Shown: positions 15,760 to 24,124, numbered from the stretch's first letter. The stretch: 25,783 bases of DNA from Desulfurococcales archaeon (GCA_015521095.1 WAOU01000010.1:1-25783); one strand, 5' to 3'. Program-made: numbers and translations. The notes: generated by a model from the letters alone, not told the origin.

Positions 15760-16212
15760 ATGAAGCGAGTAATATCATTCAGATGGTTTAAGGGATTCCT
15801 AGTAGTATCCATGGGTAGAGATGGCCTCAGTATAATGGGTTCCAACTCTAGGATTGTACTAGGAGATAGACAAATCTCGGTGAAAGGGCTTTACCAGGGT
15901 ATGAGAGAGTATGCTGAGAACTCGAGGGCCCAAGTAAAGACACTCTATATTGATCTAGCGTTTCCTATTAAGGGAGTGGATAAGCCCGAGGGCGAGGTTT
16001 ATCTTAGAACTGTGGATACATATATTGATAATTATGGTTTATCCTATACTCCTCTCGACGAGCTAGGATATTTTCTTACAATATATCCTCCCTCAAGCGC
16101 ATTATATGAGAACGTAATTATAGGACCAGATATGATTGCTGTCACTATGCTAAGAAGAAGACATATCTACTTGATGGAGGAAGGCGAGGAGAAGACTATA
16201 ATTCTCGTCTAG
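15760..16212 (+). CDS. Hypothetical protein (150 aa), first gene of a pair
   Basis: I recognise no family. The sequence looks like mixed alpha/beta with several short strands (FLVVSM, LYIDLAF, NVIIGPDMIAVTML, KTIILV), no signal, no cysteine, and a conserved-looking DLAFPIKG segment near residue 65. ATG 15760 follows GAGGGG with a 10-base spacer and AAGGAG directly. Its stop (16210-16212) is 11 bases before the ATG of the HhH-GPD-like gene and overlaps that gene's ribosome site, so the two are translated together and may act together. Confidence 0.7.
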   Translation: MKRVISFRWFKGFLVVSMGRDGLSIMGSNSRIVLGDRQISVKGLYQGMREYAENSRAQVKTLYIDLAFPIKGVDKPEGEVYLRTVDTYIDNYGLSYTPLDELGYFLTIYPPSSALYENVIIGPDMIAVTMLRRRHIYLMEEGEEKTIILV

Positions 16213-16223
16213 AGGTGGCATTC

Positions 16224-17237
16224 ATGATTGTAGGAGTAGACTATGCTCAGTGTGAGGAAGTCGGAAAAATTATGAGAAAAATCATTGATAATATATCTAT
16301 TGATAAATTTGAGGACCAGCGATACTATCCTCCATTGAAGGCGTCGAGAGAAGAGGTGACTAGGTATTTTCTGGTTATGGTGGCATTAGATCACAGACTA
16401 AGCAGGCCAGGCAAACCATATGAAGGATTCGTCGACGACGAATTCTATCATGGCGCCGACCTCTTATATCGTCTGGGGAGGAAGTACTTCGACGAAAAAC
16501 CCGAGTTCTTCGATCCAAACTATTTGCAGACCTTAAGAATAGACGAATTCGTGGAAATGTTTACTGTGAAGTCAGAAAACGGGAGAACAGCACGTCCCCC
16601 AGATCCAGAAATACGTGTAGGCCTATTACGGGACCTAGCAAAAAAACTTGTTAAATTATATGGGGGATCAGCATATTCCCTGATAACTCAGTCTCGTGGA
16701 TACCTAAGGAGGGGCATAGGAGAAGGTTTCATTGACCGACTAAAGATATTCACCGCATACCAGGATCCCGTCGAGAAAAAACCGTTTCTACTAGCCAAGT
16801 TCCTCGAAAGAAGAGGAATACTCCCAGTATACGATCCATACAACAAGGAGGTACCCGTGGATAACCACCTAGTCAGGATCGCCATACGACTAGGCATAAT
16901 TAAGGTAGACACTATACTCCTAGAGAAGATTGCTGCAGGCATAGAAGTATCTCCCGAAGAAGACATTATTCTAAGATATAATACACGAATAGCATACAAA
17001 CGCGTCTCCCAACATGGAGGAATAGACCCATTCATAATGGATGACTTCCTTTGGATGTTTGGTAGGAAGTGTTGTACCCGTGAGACTCCTGTATGTATGC
17101 AGGGATGCAGAAAGTCATGCTCAATGATAAACGGATGTAGCGGCGAAAAATGCGTGTTCCACGGGATTTGTAGTGCAAGGAGAGATCCACTCCTAATGGT
17201 AAACGAGCACAAGTTCCTCAACACGTGGTGGTACTAG
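16224..17237 (+). CDS. HhH-GPD-like protein with eight-cysteine C-terminus
   Basis: The 337-residue protein contains VPVDNHLVRIAIRLGI, which resembles the VDTHVxRVxxRLG strand-helix of HhH-GPD DNA glycosylases, where the aspartate is catalytic. The C-terminus has eight cysteines within 34 residues (residues 283-316 in this numbering) with spacings C-C-x6-C-x3-C-x3-C-x5-C-x4-C-x5-C. This recalls but does not equal the C-x6-C-x2-C-x5-C iron-sulfur loop of endonuclease III. A base-excision or nucleoside-cleaving function with one or two Fe-S clusters is possible. The helix-hairpin-helix itself is not obvious, so the enzyme role is inferred. The frame opens at GTG 16215, but ATG 16224 with GAGGTGG upstream is preferred. 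Confidence 0.6.
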   Translation: MIVGVDYAQCEEVGKIMRKIIDNISIDKFEDQRYYPPLKASREEVTRYFLVMVALDHRLSRPGKPYEGFVDDEFYHGADLLYRLGRKYFDEKPEFFDPNYLQTLRIDEFVEMFTVKSENGRTARPPDPEIRVGLLRDLAKKLVKLYGGSAYSLITQSRGYLRRGIGEGFIDRLKIFTAYQDPVEKKPFLLAKFLERRGILPVYDPYNKEVPVDNHLVRIAIRLGIIKVDTILLEKIAAGIEVSPEEDIILRYNTRIAYKRVSQHGGIDPFIMDDFLWMFGRKCCTRETPVCMQGCRKSCSMINGCSGEKCVFHGICSARRDPLLMVNEHKFLNTWWY

Positions 17238-17250
17238 GATTACAGACTTG

Positions 17251-17261
17251 CTTTATAATAG
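17251..17261 (+). promoter_or_regulatory. TATA-like box in the gap before the beta-rich protein
   Basis: CTTTATAATAG is a good TATA match 86-96 bases before the ATG at 17347. A second AT-rich stretch (ACAATATTATGATACC, about 17308-17323) is nearer and could also serve. Confidence 0.35.
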
Positions 17262-17346
17262 AAGAAAACCGGGCCTCCTAGAACCCAAGATATTTTCTAT
17301 CAAATACAATATTATGATACCAAGGATCACTGGGGGATAAAAGGAA

Positions 17347-18426
17347 ATGGTTCAAGGAGCATTCGACACTCTATTAGCCGAGTACGGAAAAGGAATACCT
17401 GTCATTGGAAGAGCAGTTGGAAGAGAAATTCTAGGAACCTCGCCCGGCGCTAAAACTAAAGCAAGTCTCTGGATAAGCCTACCCCCCGCCTCGGAGACCG
17501 TAAAGCATGCTCTTGTATCAATAGGGCTAGAAGCACCACAAGATCTGCGGCCACCATTCAAAATAAAAATCGCTATGGAGAGAACATCAATTACCAGAGA
17601 GTTCAGGCCCCAGTTCCATGTAGAGCTGGATGATACCATATACTATAAGGCTGTATACGACGTTAAGCCTCTCCTAGCAGAGAAACTGGCTAAATGGGAT
17701 CTACACAAATTCGTATTCCTCTACGATAGACTCCACCCATTATTCATAAGAGATATCTCGCTAATAGTGGTCTTCGAACATGAGAAATCAGAATATTATC
17801 TCTCGGTTCTCACAGGTGCAAAATCCTTAGAACCCGGCGACACGCTCATAGAGTATCCAAAATTTAATTGGAGCTTTGGAGGCGAGAGACGATACTCGTT
17901 GGTAATTCACTCACCATATCACAGCTCCCAATACGAAGTAGTAGTCGCAGGCTCTGAGCCGGTCTCTATCTCTGGTGCTGGAAGCCATGTAGTCGAGGGC
18001 TCATTTTCGTATAAGGGTAGCCTTGTACCTGTATCGGTAAAATATCTGCCGAGTTCCTACAAGTTTTATCCAAGAACAGCAGTGCTCACCGATATCATCT
18101 TATTAGAAGAAAAGGTTCCAGCTCCCACCCTAGATATAGATGTCGAAGAAGTAAAGATAGATGAAAACGGGATAAAGGTAAAGATAAATCTATTCAACAA
18201 AGGAACTGAACCCATAAGAAAGATCGTTATTGCAATGATCGCGTTGGGCCTCCAGCTCTCATCTAAAAAGATCAATAAACTAGATCCTAACAGTAGTTTA
18301 TCCCTCGAATTGAAGGGAAGACTATCACTGTTACCTGCACATCCTTCAAAGGCATACATAAATATTGCAGGCATTTCCCTAGGAAGGAGACTGCAAAAGA
18401 GCCTAGAATTAGAACTAAAGAAGTAA
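17347..18426 (+). CDS. Beta-rich hypothetical protein with CARDB-like C-terminus
   Basis: I cannot name this 359-residue protein. It has no signal peptide or membrane segment. Residues about 255-355 follow the pattern of an immunoglobulin-like CARDB/arrestin-type domain: GIKVKINLFNKGTEPIRKIV, then KLDPNSSLSLELKG, ending in a beta strand. The middle part is also strand-rich, so it may be two or three beta sandwiches. Such cytosolic arrestin-like proteins often serve as adaptors, but no function is shown here. ATG 17347 follows GGGGGAT and AAGGA. It is a single gene, convergent with the 98-aa gene. Confidence 0.7.
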   Translation: MVQGAFDTLLAEYGKGIPVIGRAVGREILGTSPGAKTKASLWISLPPASETVKHALVSIGLEAPQDLRPPFKIKIAMERTSITREFRPQFHVELDDTIYYKAVYDVKPLLAEKLAKWDLHKFVFLYDRLHPLFIRDISLIVVFEHEKSEYYLSVLTGAKSLEPGDTLIEYPKFNWSFGGERRYSLVIHSPYHSSQYEVVVAGSEPVSISGAGSHVVEGSFSYKGSLVPVSVKYLPSSYKFYPRTAVLTDIILLEEKVPAPTLDIDVEEVKIDENGIKVKINLFNKGTEPIRKIVIAMIALGLQLSSKKINKLDPNSSLSLELKGRLSLLPAHPSKAYINIAGISLGRRLQKSLELELKK

Positions 18427-18442
18427 CGGATCCCTGATAATA

Positions 18443-18739
18443 CTATGCCCTTCTCTTTAGTTTGGCCGATGCAGATCTCCTACGAGAGAATATATAGTTT
18501 CTTAGAGGAGTTGAAAGGTTAAAACAGTCCACTCCTTTCTCCAGAATTCCGAGAGATATTAGTTCCTCGATGCGAGACTCTGGATCTTTTACACCAAGCT
18601 TTTTGAGGTCAAGTACAGCACGTAGGTCTCCTACAGAGATATGCTTCATAAAGTACTCGGCAACTTTTCGGGAATCGGGAGGCAGCTTCTCTATTTGTTC
18701 TAGTAGTTTTGCTGCTTTTAACACGGCTTCCTCTGTCAT
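18443..18739 (-). CDS. Small winged-helix-like protein with basic tail (98 aa)
   Basis: The 98-residue protein has an N-terminal helix pair, then DLRAVLDLKKLGVKDPESRIEELISLGILEKG. This reads like helix-turn-helix followed by a beta wing (VDCFNLSTPLRNYIF), as in small winged-helix proteins. It ends in a strongly basic tail, SRRRSASAKLKRRA. DNA or RNA binding is therefore likely, but I do not know the family. The ATG at 18739 lies behind GGGGCC. It diverges from the trm5-like gene with a gap of only 45-60 bases, so the promoters must overlap. Confidence 0.65.
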   Translation of the reverse strand: MTEEAVLKAAKLLEQIEKLPPDSRKVAEYFMKHISVGDLRAVLDLKKLGVKDPESRIEELISLGILEKGVDCFNLSTPLRNYIFSRRRSASAKLKRRA

Positions 18740-18784
18740 TGTATTAGGCCCCAGACCAAATAGTAGTTAATCGGGGTATAATCT

Positions 18785-19672
18785 TTGGCGAGAAGAAGGC
18801 TAATGAAAAGAATCGCACGCGAGGTTGCAGGAGAAGAGTTTGCTAGAAAGGTTTGGAAGCGTATGGAGCTCATTGGAGATATAGTATTGATAAAAGCGCC
18901 TTATGGGGAAGAGGTAGATTATAAACTATACCGGAGAATCGCAGAGAGAATACTCGAAGAACTACCATATGTAAAAAGTGTATGGCTCGCCGCCTCACCT
19001 GTAATAGGCGAGTACAGGATAAGGAGAGATCTAATACATCTTGCAGGCGAGCCTAGAACCGAGACATTGTATAAGGAGCATGGATGTGTTTTCAAAGTAG
19101 ACATAGCGAAGATATTTATCACGCCAAGACTTAGTTTCGAGCATCTGAGAATCGCTAAGCTAGTAGAGCCAGGAGAAGTAGTTGTCAATATGTTTGCCGG
19201 GGCAGGCCTCTTCAGTATAATTATAGCTAAACATGCTCGTCCCCGGAAAGTCTACAGTATCGATATCAATAGCTATGCGTACAAGTTCATGAAAGAGAAC
19301 ATAGAAATGAACAAGGTTGAGGACATAGTAGTGCCTATGCTAGGAGATGCGGCTGAGATAATAAAGGAGAAGTTAGTTAGTGTTGCTGACAGAGTTCTAA
19401 TGCCGTTGCCCGAGCTCGCAATAGAGTATCTTCCATACGCGGTTTTGTCGATCAAGGGGAAGGGACGTATACATGTTTATCTTCATATTAATTGGGTTAA
19501 GGAAGAGGACTATCTAGAAAAAGCGGAAGAAGAAGTGTCGGTGGCTCTCTCAAGGATTCCATTGATTAAGAGCTTTAGAATAATAGGGAGTAGAAGGGTC
19601 CGCCCGATAGGGCCTCGGTATGAACAGGTCGTGGTGGATGTTGAGGTTGAAAGAAATGAACAAAAAGGATAG
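18785..19672 (+). CDS. trm5: Trm5-family tRNA(guanine-37) methyltransferase
   Basis: The 295-residue protein has FITPRLSFEHLRI (110-122; the SPRLxxER motif of Trm5) and the SAM-binding NMFAGAGLFS at 135-144. The motif-II acid is YSIDINSYAY, and ADRVLMPLPELAIEYLP lies at 201-217, where archaeal Trm5 has MNLP. The conserved Asn is Pro207 here. Trm5 makes m1G37 in tRNA; relatives make wyosine intermediates (Taw2/Taw22). The next gene is taw3, which supports a wyosine role. It lacks a long N-terminal D1 domain. TTG 18785 is annotated, but ATG 18803 lies 25 bases from TATA-like GGTATAATC and may be a leaderless start. Family sure, exact reaction open. Confidence 0.82.
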   Translation: MARRRLMKRIAREVAGEEFARKVWKRMELIGDIVLIKAPYGEEVDYKLYRRIAERILEELPYVKSVWLAASPVIGEYRIRRDLIHLAGEPRTETLYKEHGCVFKVDIAKIFITPRLSFEHLRIAKLVEPGEVVVNMFAGAGLFSIIIAKHARPRKVYSIDINSYAYKFMKENIEMNKVEDIVVPMLGDAAEIIKEKLVSVADRVLMPLPELAIEYLPYAVLSIKGKGRIHVYLHINWVKEEDYLEKAEEEVSVALSRIPLIKSFRIIGSRRVRPIGPRYEQVVVDVEVERNEQKG

Positions 19673-20267
19673 GAACAGTGAAGGATCCATCCTAGACGTG
19701 TTAGTAGAAGAAAGAGATATAGGGTATCTGGATCCAGGAATCGATAACTTGCTAGTCGAGCTAAACAGTATATCTGGCATAGAAACTACAAGTACGTGCA
19801 CCGGCCGTATAACTCTTGTCGAGGGTAAGAGACCCTGGATTAGGGGTGAAGAGGGCTCCCGTATATTGTATAAGACCCATGACCCGGTGAGATTAGAGAA
19901 TATTGTAGAAGTACTATCACGGGGCTTCTGTAATGTATGGTTGAAGGTTTCAGGACCTATTCTTCATATAAGAGTGGTTTCAGCCGAGTGTGCTAAGAGT
20001 ATTTTATTGATTGGGAGACAGCATGGATTCAAGCACAGTGGAATAATCTCTATGGGAGAAGACGGTATTATATTGGAGTTGATGAGTGGTGCTCAGTTTA
20101 CGGCACCCATAAGAATAGACTGTACCAATATAGTCAATATTGGTTCAGAGAAAGCACTGAAGCAACTAGTGGAACTAGCAAATATGGTTCTACAAGAGAA
20201 CAAACAGAGATTCCATAATTTAGTCAAAGCTATTTCTACTGCCTTTTCCGACGACGGATGCTCCTGA
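19656..20267 (+). CDS. taw3: Wybutosine-synthesis methyltransferase Taw3 (TYW3 family)
   Basis: The 203-residue protein contains IETTSTCTGRITLVEG around residue 45, the hallmark (Y-x-T-S-S-C-S-G-R-I) of the TYW3 family, and LKVSGPILHIRVVS later, also family-like. In archaea Taw3 is thought to N4-methylate the wyosine intermediate at G37 of tRNA-Phe. The frame is open to ATG 19620 and ATG 19638, but ATG 19656 has GAGGTTGA 5 bases before it and fits the family N-terminus, so I choose it. It overlaps the trm5-like gene by 17 bases (translational coupling) and its last 32 bases overlap the end of convergent priL. Confidence 0.9.
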   Translation: MNKKDRNSEGSILDVLVEERDIGYLDPGIDNLLVELNSISGIETTSTCTGRITLVEGKRPWIRGEEGSRILYKTHDPVRLENIVEVLSRGFCNVWLKVSGPILHIRVVSAECAKSILLIGRQHGFKHSGIISMGEDGIILELMSGAQFTAPIRIDCTNIVNIGSEKALKQLVELANMVLQENKQRFHNLVKAISTAFSDDGCS

Positions 20268-21228
20268 TATGCTTATAATAGGTCTTTAGGAGATCCTCAC
20301 CACATTCTCCGCATATTTTTCTTAGCACGCTCGATTCACATTTATAGGGTGTATATCTGGAAGCGATCTCCACAATAGCCTTTGCTATATTAGGTAGAGC
20401 AGAAGTGGATGCTAGATTAAGCTCGTTCAGCATGTCTTCAACATATTCTATCGGAGGATCCAGATTCGCTATAAACGTAATCAGCAAGTAGATTTCTTCG
20501 TCGCTTAACCCGTCCTTTTTTGCCCGATCCATAATACTACGTATACATTCTGGATATAGATTCGGCCTTATCCCGGGCGAGGATCTTTTGACTAGCTCTC
20601 TAGCATATCTCCTACCAAGTTCTTCGAGTCTAGGGGCTTCTAAGTCCTTGTACTCGTCTATTAGTGACTCGAGCTTCCTCCTTATCCCATGTATGATTAA
20701 GTGTATTGCTCGCTGCCTGTCTAAGTATATCTTCCGTGATTTGACGAACCCGCTTGGCAGTGAAAGGACAGCGTCATTTGATCCTTCGATTGTCTCTAGA
20801 TACTTGATAAGGTCTATGCGGAATTTGAGTATCTTAGGGATGACTCTTCCTGCCGGATCAACTAGCCAAGGTATGCTTAATGGCTTATACTCTAGTTTGA
20901 TTCCGAGATTTTTAGCAGTCTTTATCAGTTCCTCGTCGTTCACCCTAGGGAGAGTAGAGAGCACATGGTCTACAGACGCATCTATTAGTAGTTTAATTAG
21001 TCTATACGCTCTGCTCTTCGCAGATGCGACGAGGGCACCATAATAGGAGATAATCGCCTCGTACTCATTAGACGGTAATTCTAATTGTCCATTCTCGACT
21101 AGAGAAGACAAAAGTCTTTCTACTAAGGTTAACGAGTCATCTTCTTCTAAAACTATAGGTAATGGTACTTTCACTCCGAGCCTGCGTTCAATAAACAGTT
21201 CTGGATTAACCATATAGGGATGCATCAT
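20236..21228 (-). CDS. priL: DNA primase large subunit PriL
   Basis: The 330-residue protein starts with NPELFIERRLG, typical of archaeal PriL. It has FRIDLIKYL near 137-145 and the four cysteines for the iron-sulfur cluster: Cys228 (YPECIRSI), Cys297, Cys306 and Cys309 (YKCESS, KICGECG). The segment GLSDEEIYLLITFIANLD is also characteristic. With PriS it makes primers for replication; the Fe-S domain is needed for initiation. ATG 21228 lies 12 bases after GGAGG; a second ATG follows directly at 21225. The 3' end overlaps taw3 by 32 bases on the opposite strand. PriS is not in this window. Confidence 0.92.
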   Translation of the reverse strand: MMHPYMVNPELFIERRLGVKVPLPIVLEEDDSLTLVERLLSSLVENGQLELPSNEYEAIISYYGALVASAKSRAYRLIKLLIDASVDHVLSTLPRVNDEELIKTAKNLGIKLEYKPLSIPWLVDPAGRVIPKILKFRIDLIKYLETIEGSNDAVLSLPSGFVKSRKIYLDRQRAIHLIIHGIRRKLESLIDEYKDLEAPRLEELGRRYARELVKRSSPGIRPNLYPECIRSIMDRAKKDGLSDEEIYLLITFIANLDPPIEYVEDMLNELNLASTSALPNIAKAIVEIASRYTPYKCESSVLRKICGECGEDLLKTYYKHIRSIRRRKRQ

Positions 21229-21358
21229 TATTCTGAATCCTCCGTTACATGTATCCTAGTTCTTTCTTCAGCTCTCTTCCCAGCACGTACCTAGGCTATC
21301 TATTCACTTTATCATGCACATTTCCCGTGTCATCAATAATTGTCTTCATTTTACAGAT

Positions 21359-21367
21359 CTTTTAAAT
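21359..21367 (+). promoter_or_regulatory. TATA box of the MmgE/PrpD gene
   Basis: TTTTAAATG about 50 bases before the GTG start predicts initiation near 21388. The GGTGAG ribosome site at about 21402 would lie in the leader. Confidence 0.4.
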
Positions 21368-21413
21368 GGACAAAGGCTTCTTATTCTCTTGAGAGATTCT
21401 AGGTGAGAGGATA

Positions 21414-22790
21414 GTGAAGACCATCGCGAGAAAAATGGCTGAATGGGTATACTCTCTAGAATACGAGAAGATACCTGCAGAAGTTATAGAGGAAGTAAAG
21501 AAGAGATTCATAGATACTCTGGGCGTCGCTATCGGAGCATTCTACGAGGAACCCGTAAAAATAGCTCGTTGGCTAGCAGAAAGCAGTTCAGCGACTAGAA
21601 TACCATCAACAATCTGGGGTACACGAAAGAGAGGCTCAGCAGACCTCGTAGACTTCTATAACGGATGCGCAGCACGATACTTCGACTTTAACGACACCTA
21701 TCTATCAAAAGAAGCTCTTCATCCAAGCGACAGTATTCCAGCAATTGTAGCGGCGGCGGAAATAGTCGATGCACATGCACACAGAATCATAGAAGGTATT
21801 GTAGCGGCATATGAAATTATAGGAGCTCTTGCAGACGCCTATAGCGTCCGTGGCCGAGGATGGGACCACACAGTCTACATAAATATAGGATCAGCCGCTG
21901 GAGCAGCTAAGGTACTTGGCCTCGACGTAGACAAGATAGAAGAGGCAATAAATATCGCGACAAACACTTCTCTAGCTCTACGACAAACAAGAGCAGGAGA
22001 ACTAAGTATGTGGAAAGGATGCGCCGCGGCCCATGCCTCGAGAAACGGATTATTTGCAGCCCTCCTAGCATGGCAGGGAATGACAGGTCCTAAGCCCGTG
22101 TTCGAGGGCGAATTCGGATTCTTCAACGTTGCACTCTGCGGTGAAAAGTTTGAACTACCAGAGCTGGCACCCAACGGGAAGTATAGGCTTATGAAAACAA
22201 GCATCAAGTACTGGCCCGTAGAATATCATTCAATGTCTGCTGTAGAGGCAGCTCTACGCATCGTCGAAAAAGAAGGAAAGATTAATCCAGAAGACGTAGA
22301 GGAGATAACAATAGAGACGTTTACGGTCAGTTATAAGATAATTGTTAAGGATCCAGAGAAATGGGATCCAAAGACCAGGGAGACAGCCGACCACAGCCTA
22401 CCTTACATTACAGCCGCGGCACTGATAGACGGTAAGGTATGGATAGAAACCTTCAAGCCTGAGCGATATCTTGCTGAGGACGTAAGAAAGTTAATGAAAA
22501 AGATGGAGGTCAAGGTATCTGAGAAGTACGATGAAATCTATCCAGACGGAATAGGGAACAAGATAATCATACGCTTTAAAGACGGAAGAGTCGTAGAGGA
22601 AGAATCAATATATCCTCCTGGACATTTCAAGAACCCGCTAGATAGAAAAGGAGTCGAGGAGAAATTCCTACGCATAACTAAGGGCCTAGTGTCGGAGGAT
22701 GCTGCAAAGGAATTCTTGGTGAAGTCATGGTCTCTTGAGAATATAGAAGATGTAGGTAGACTCATCCGTCTTCTAGCAGTAGAACCCTAA
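21414..22790 (+). CDS. MmgE/PrpD-family protein (2-methylcitrate dehydratase-like)
   Basis: The 458-residue protein matches the MmgE/PrpD superfamily over its full length. It has RFIDTLGVAIGA (31-42), ARYFDFNDTYLS with the conserved DF-ND segment (about 87-98), then the helical core with RGWDHTVY and INIGSAAGAAKVLGL. The lid-domain strand EITIETFTVSYK comes next, then DHSLPYITAAALIDGKV (about 325-341), a hallmark of the family. Members dehydrate 2-methylcitrate without iron or act on related tricarboxylates; the substrate here is not fixed by neighbours. The GTG at 21414 has GGTGAG upstream. Codons end almost only in A, G or C. Transcribed alone; T-rich DNA follows. Confidence 0.92.
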   Translation: MKTIARKMAEWVYSLEYEKIPAEVIEEVKKRFIDTLGVAIGAFYEEPVKIARWLAESSSATRIPSTIWGTRKRGSADLVDFYNGCAARYFDFNDTYLSKEALHPSDSIPAIVAAAEIVDAHAHRIIEGIVAAYEIIGALADAYSVRGRGWDHTVYINIGSAAGAAKVLGLDVDKIEEAINIATNTSLALRQTRAGELSMWKGCAAAHASRNGLFAALLAWQGMTGPKPVFEGEFGFFNVALCGEKFELPELAPNGKYRLMKTSIKYWPVEYHSMSAVEAALRIVEKEGKINPEDVEEITIETFTVSYKIIVKDPEKWDPKTRETADHSLPYITAAALIDGKVWIETFKPERYLAEDVRKLMKKMEVKVSEKYDEIYPDGIGNKIIIRFKDGRVVEEESIYPPGHFKNPLDRKGVEEKFLRITKGLVSEDAAKEFLVKSWSLENIEDVGRLIRLLAVEP

Positions 22791-22812
22791 AGAACAGGTA
22801 ATAAATAGAATA

Positions 22813-22836
22813 ATTATTTTTATTATTTTCTTATTC
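22813..22836 (+). terminator. T-rich terminator after the MmgE/PrpD gene
   Basis: AATTATTTTTATTATTTTC starts about 20 bases after the stop and is nearly free of G and C. This is the composition that ends transcription in archaea. It overlaps the 3' end of the opposing gene. Confidence 0.5.
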
Positions 22837-24007
22837 TAACGACGAACAAGCCACCCACGAGTCCTAGGACAAGTCCCACTATTAGGGCAGCAACAGTTAA
22901 GCGAGCATTGTTAGAGAGCCTCTCCTTTAGTATTTCATAGTTGGTTTTCGCCTTCTCTAATTCCTGTTTATAGACGTCAACTTCTCCTTTATAGTAATCT
23001 AGCTGTTTTGTGAGATTAGTGTTCTCTTGTCTCAGGTTTTCGATTACCTGGTTTAGATTTTGAATAGTATCGTTTAGTTGGCTAAGATAGCTTTTTAGTT
23101 GTGAAAGTATTTTGAATTCTAGATCGCTTGTGCCGGTGTTCTTCAATATGATTGCAAGAGGCGTTGAGCCGAGTACTGCTGGCAGATAGTTGGTTAGGAA
23201 CACGCTTGATTTAATAGTGGTCGTGTTGTTTACATCGTATTCTACGAGTATTGTCCTTATGCTTGAATTGTCTACTAGTTCTAAGTTATATGTTAGATTT
23301 GCGGGTTGAGGCGTTACTGGTATTATTCCCTGGAAGAATGCGAGTTTAGTAGTGTTATTGGATATCGAGAGTGCTTGCATCCCTATGGCAACGAGGTTTT
23401 CGGCGTTTACAGTCGTGTTTAGCGTCATAGGGGATACGGTTAAGTTGGGATAGGTGTATTCTAGTAGGTTGACTTCTATTAATGATTGGTTTAAGGTGGT
23501 TGTTTCTACCGGATAGGATACGATCAATTTGTTCTGTGCGCCATTGTAGGTTATCACGTAGTCTATTTCGGGTGTCCAGCTATAGAAGAAGAAGACTATC
23601 TCTAAGCTAGCATTATTCTCAAGTGTTTTGCTTAGCTTCGCTACAACTATATCGGAGGATATTTTGTTTACTTCTAGAGAATAGTTGGTTATTTTTACAA
23701 CGGCACTGTTTTCTACTTGATATATGCCTATATACGGGTTTGTTGTCGAGTTTAATGCCGTGAAGGTATCACCGACATCATTTTTTATCTCTATCCAGGT
23801 AATTCCTCCGTTGTTAGCGTCTAGCTTAAGGTTATAGAACATGGTGTTAACGGTAAGTGTATTGTTTGTCATGGAATAATTAATGTATAAGTCTTGTAGG
23901 GAAACGGCACCGGCAGTATAAGATAAGGATAGTATTGGTGCAAGAATAAGTAGCATTGCTAGTAGTATTCCCCAGGGATTCTTAGCTTCGGAAGCATGTC
24001 GTGTCAT
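22823..24007 (-). CDS. Membrane-anchored, N-glycosylatable surface protein
   Basis: This 394-residue protein has an N-terminal hydrophobic signal (residues 13-31). A beta-rich outside domain follows with about sixteen Asn-x-Ser/Thr sequons, then a coiled coil (about 312-365; LRQENTNLTKQLDYYKGEVD type heptads, ending ILKERLSNN). A C-terminal membrane helix (about 370-390) is followed by RIRK on the inside. This is the build of archaeal cell-surface or S-layer-associated stalk proteins. The start of the outer domain (LTVNTMFYNLKLDANNGG) faintly recalls the beta-sandwich of YidC, which I do not trust. I know no named family. ATG 24007 follows a GGTG at moderate distance. It diverges from ribK. 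Confidence 0.75.
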   Translation of the reverse strand: MTRHASEAKNPWGILLAMLLILAPILSLSYTAGAVSLQDLYINYSMTNNTLTVNTMFYNLKLDANNGGITWIEIKNDVGDTFTALNSTTNPYIGIYQVENSAVVKITNYSLEVNKISSDIVVAKLSKTLENNASLEIVFFFYSWTPEIDYVITYNGAQNKLIVSYPVETTTLNQSLIEVNLLEYTYPNLTVSPMTLNTTVNAENLVAIGMQALSISNNTTKLAFFQGIIPVTPQPANLTYNLELVDNSSIRTILVEYDVNNTTTIKSSVFLTNYLPAVLGSTPLAIILKNTGTSDLEFKILSQLKSYLSQLNDTIQNLNQVIENLRQENTNLTKQLDYYKGEVDVYKQELEKAKTNYEILKERLSNNARLTVAALIVGLVLGLVGGLFVVRIRK

Positions 24008-24105
24008 CGAGATAACACCAGGAGTGGGAGTAGATTCATTGACTTTAAAACAATATTGTCGCGATACTTTATAGTATTAATAATATTTCCAATGGAGTAA
24101 AGGTA

Positions 24106-24123
24106 ATGTTTCATATCCTTTAA
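24106..24123 (+). CDS. Possible five-codon upstream ORF before ribK
   Basis: ATG TTT CAT ATC CTT TAA ends one base before the annotated ribK ATG and is preceded by GGAGTAAAGG, a better ribosome site than anything before ribK itself. If transcription starts at the upstream TATA near 24071 this mini-ORF would be in the leader and could couple or attenuate ribK translation. It may also be chance. Confidence 0.25.
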   Translation: MFHIL

Positions 24124-24124
24124 T

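Noticed and set aside
16688..17224. 178-codon minus-strand frame inside the HhH-GPD-like gene
   Set aside because: It is an antisense shadow with low-complexity composition. The plus-strand gene has an operon context and clear motifs.
16224..17237. Primase large subunit, because of C-terminal cysteines
   Set aside because: The true PriL is at 20236-21228 with its own four cysteines and NPELF start. This protein has the glycosylase-like VDNHLVR segment instead.
22823..24007. YidC/Oxa1 relationship for the surface protein
   Set aside because: Only a faint likeness at the start of the outer domain. The insertase membrane core is absent and there is just one C-terminal helix.
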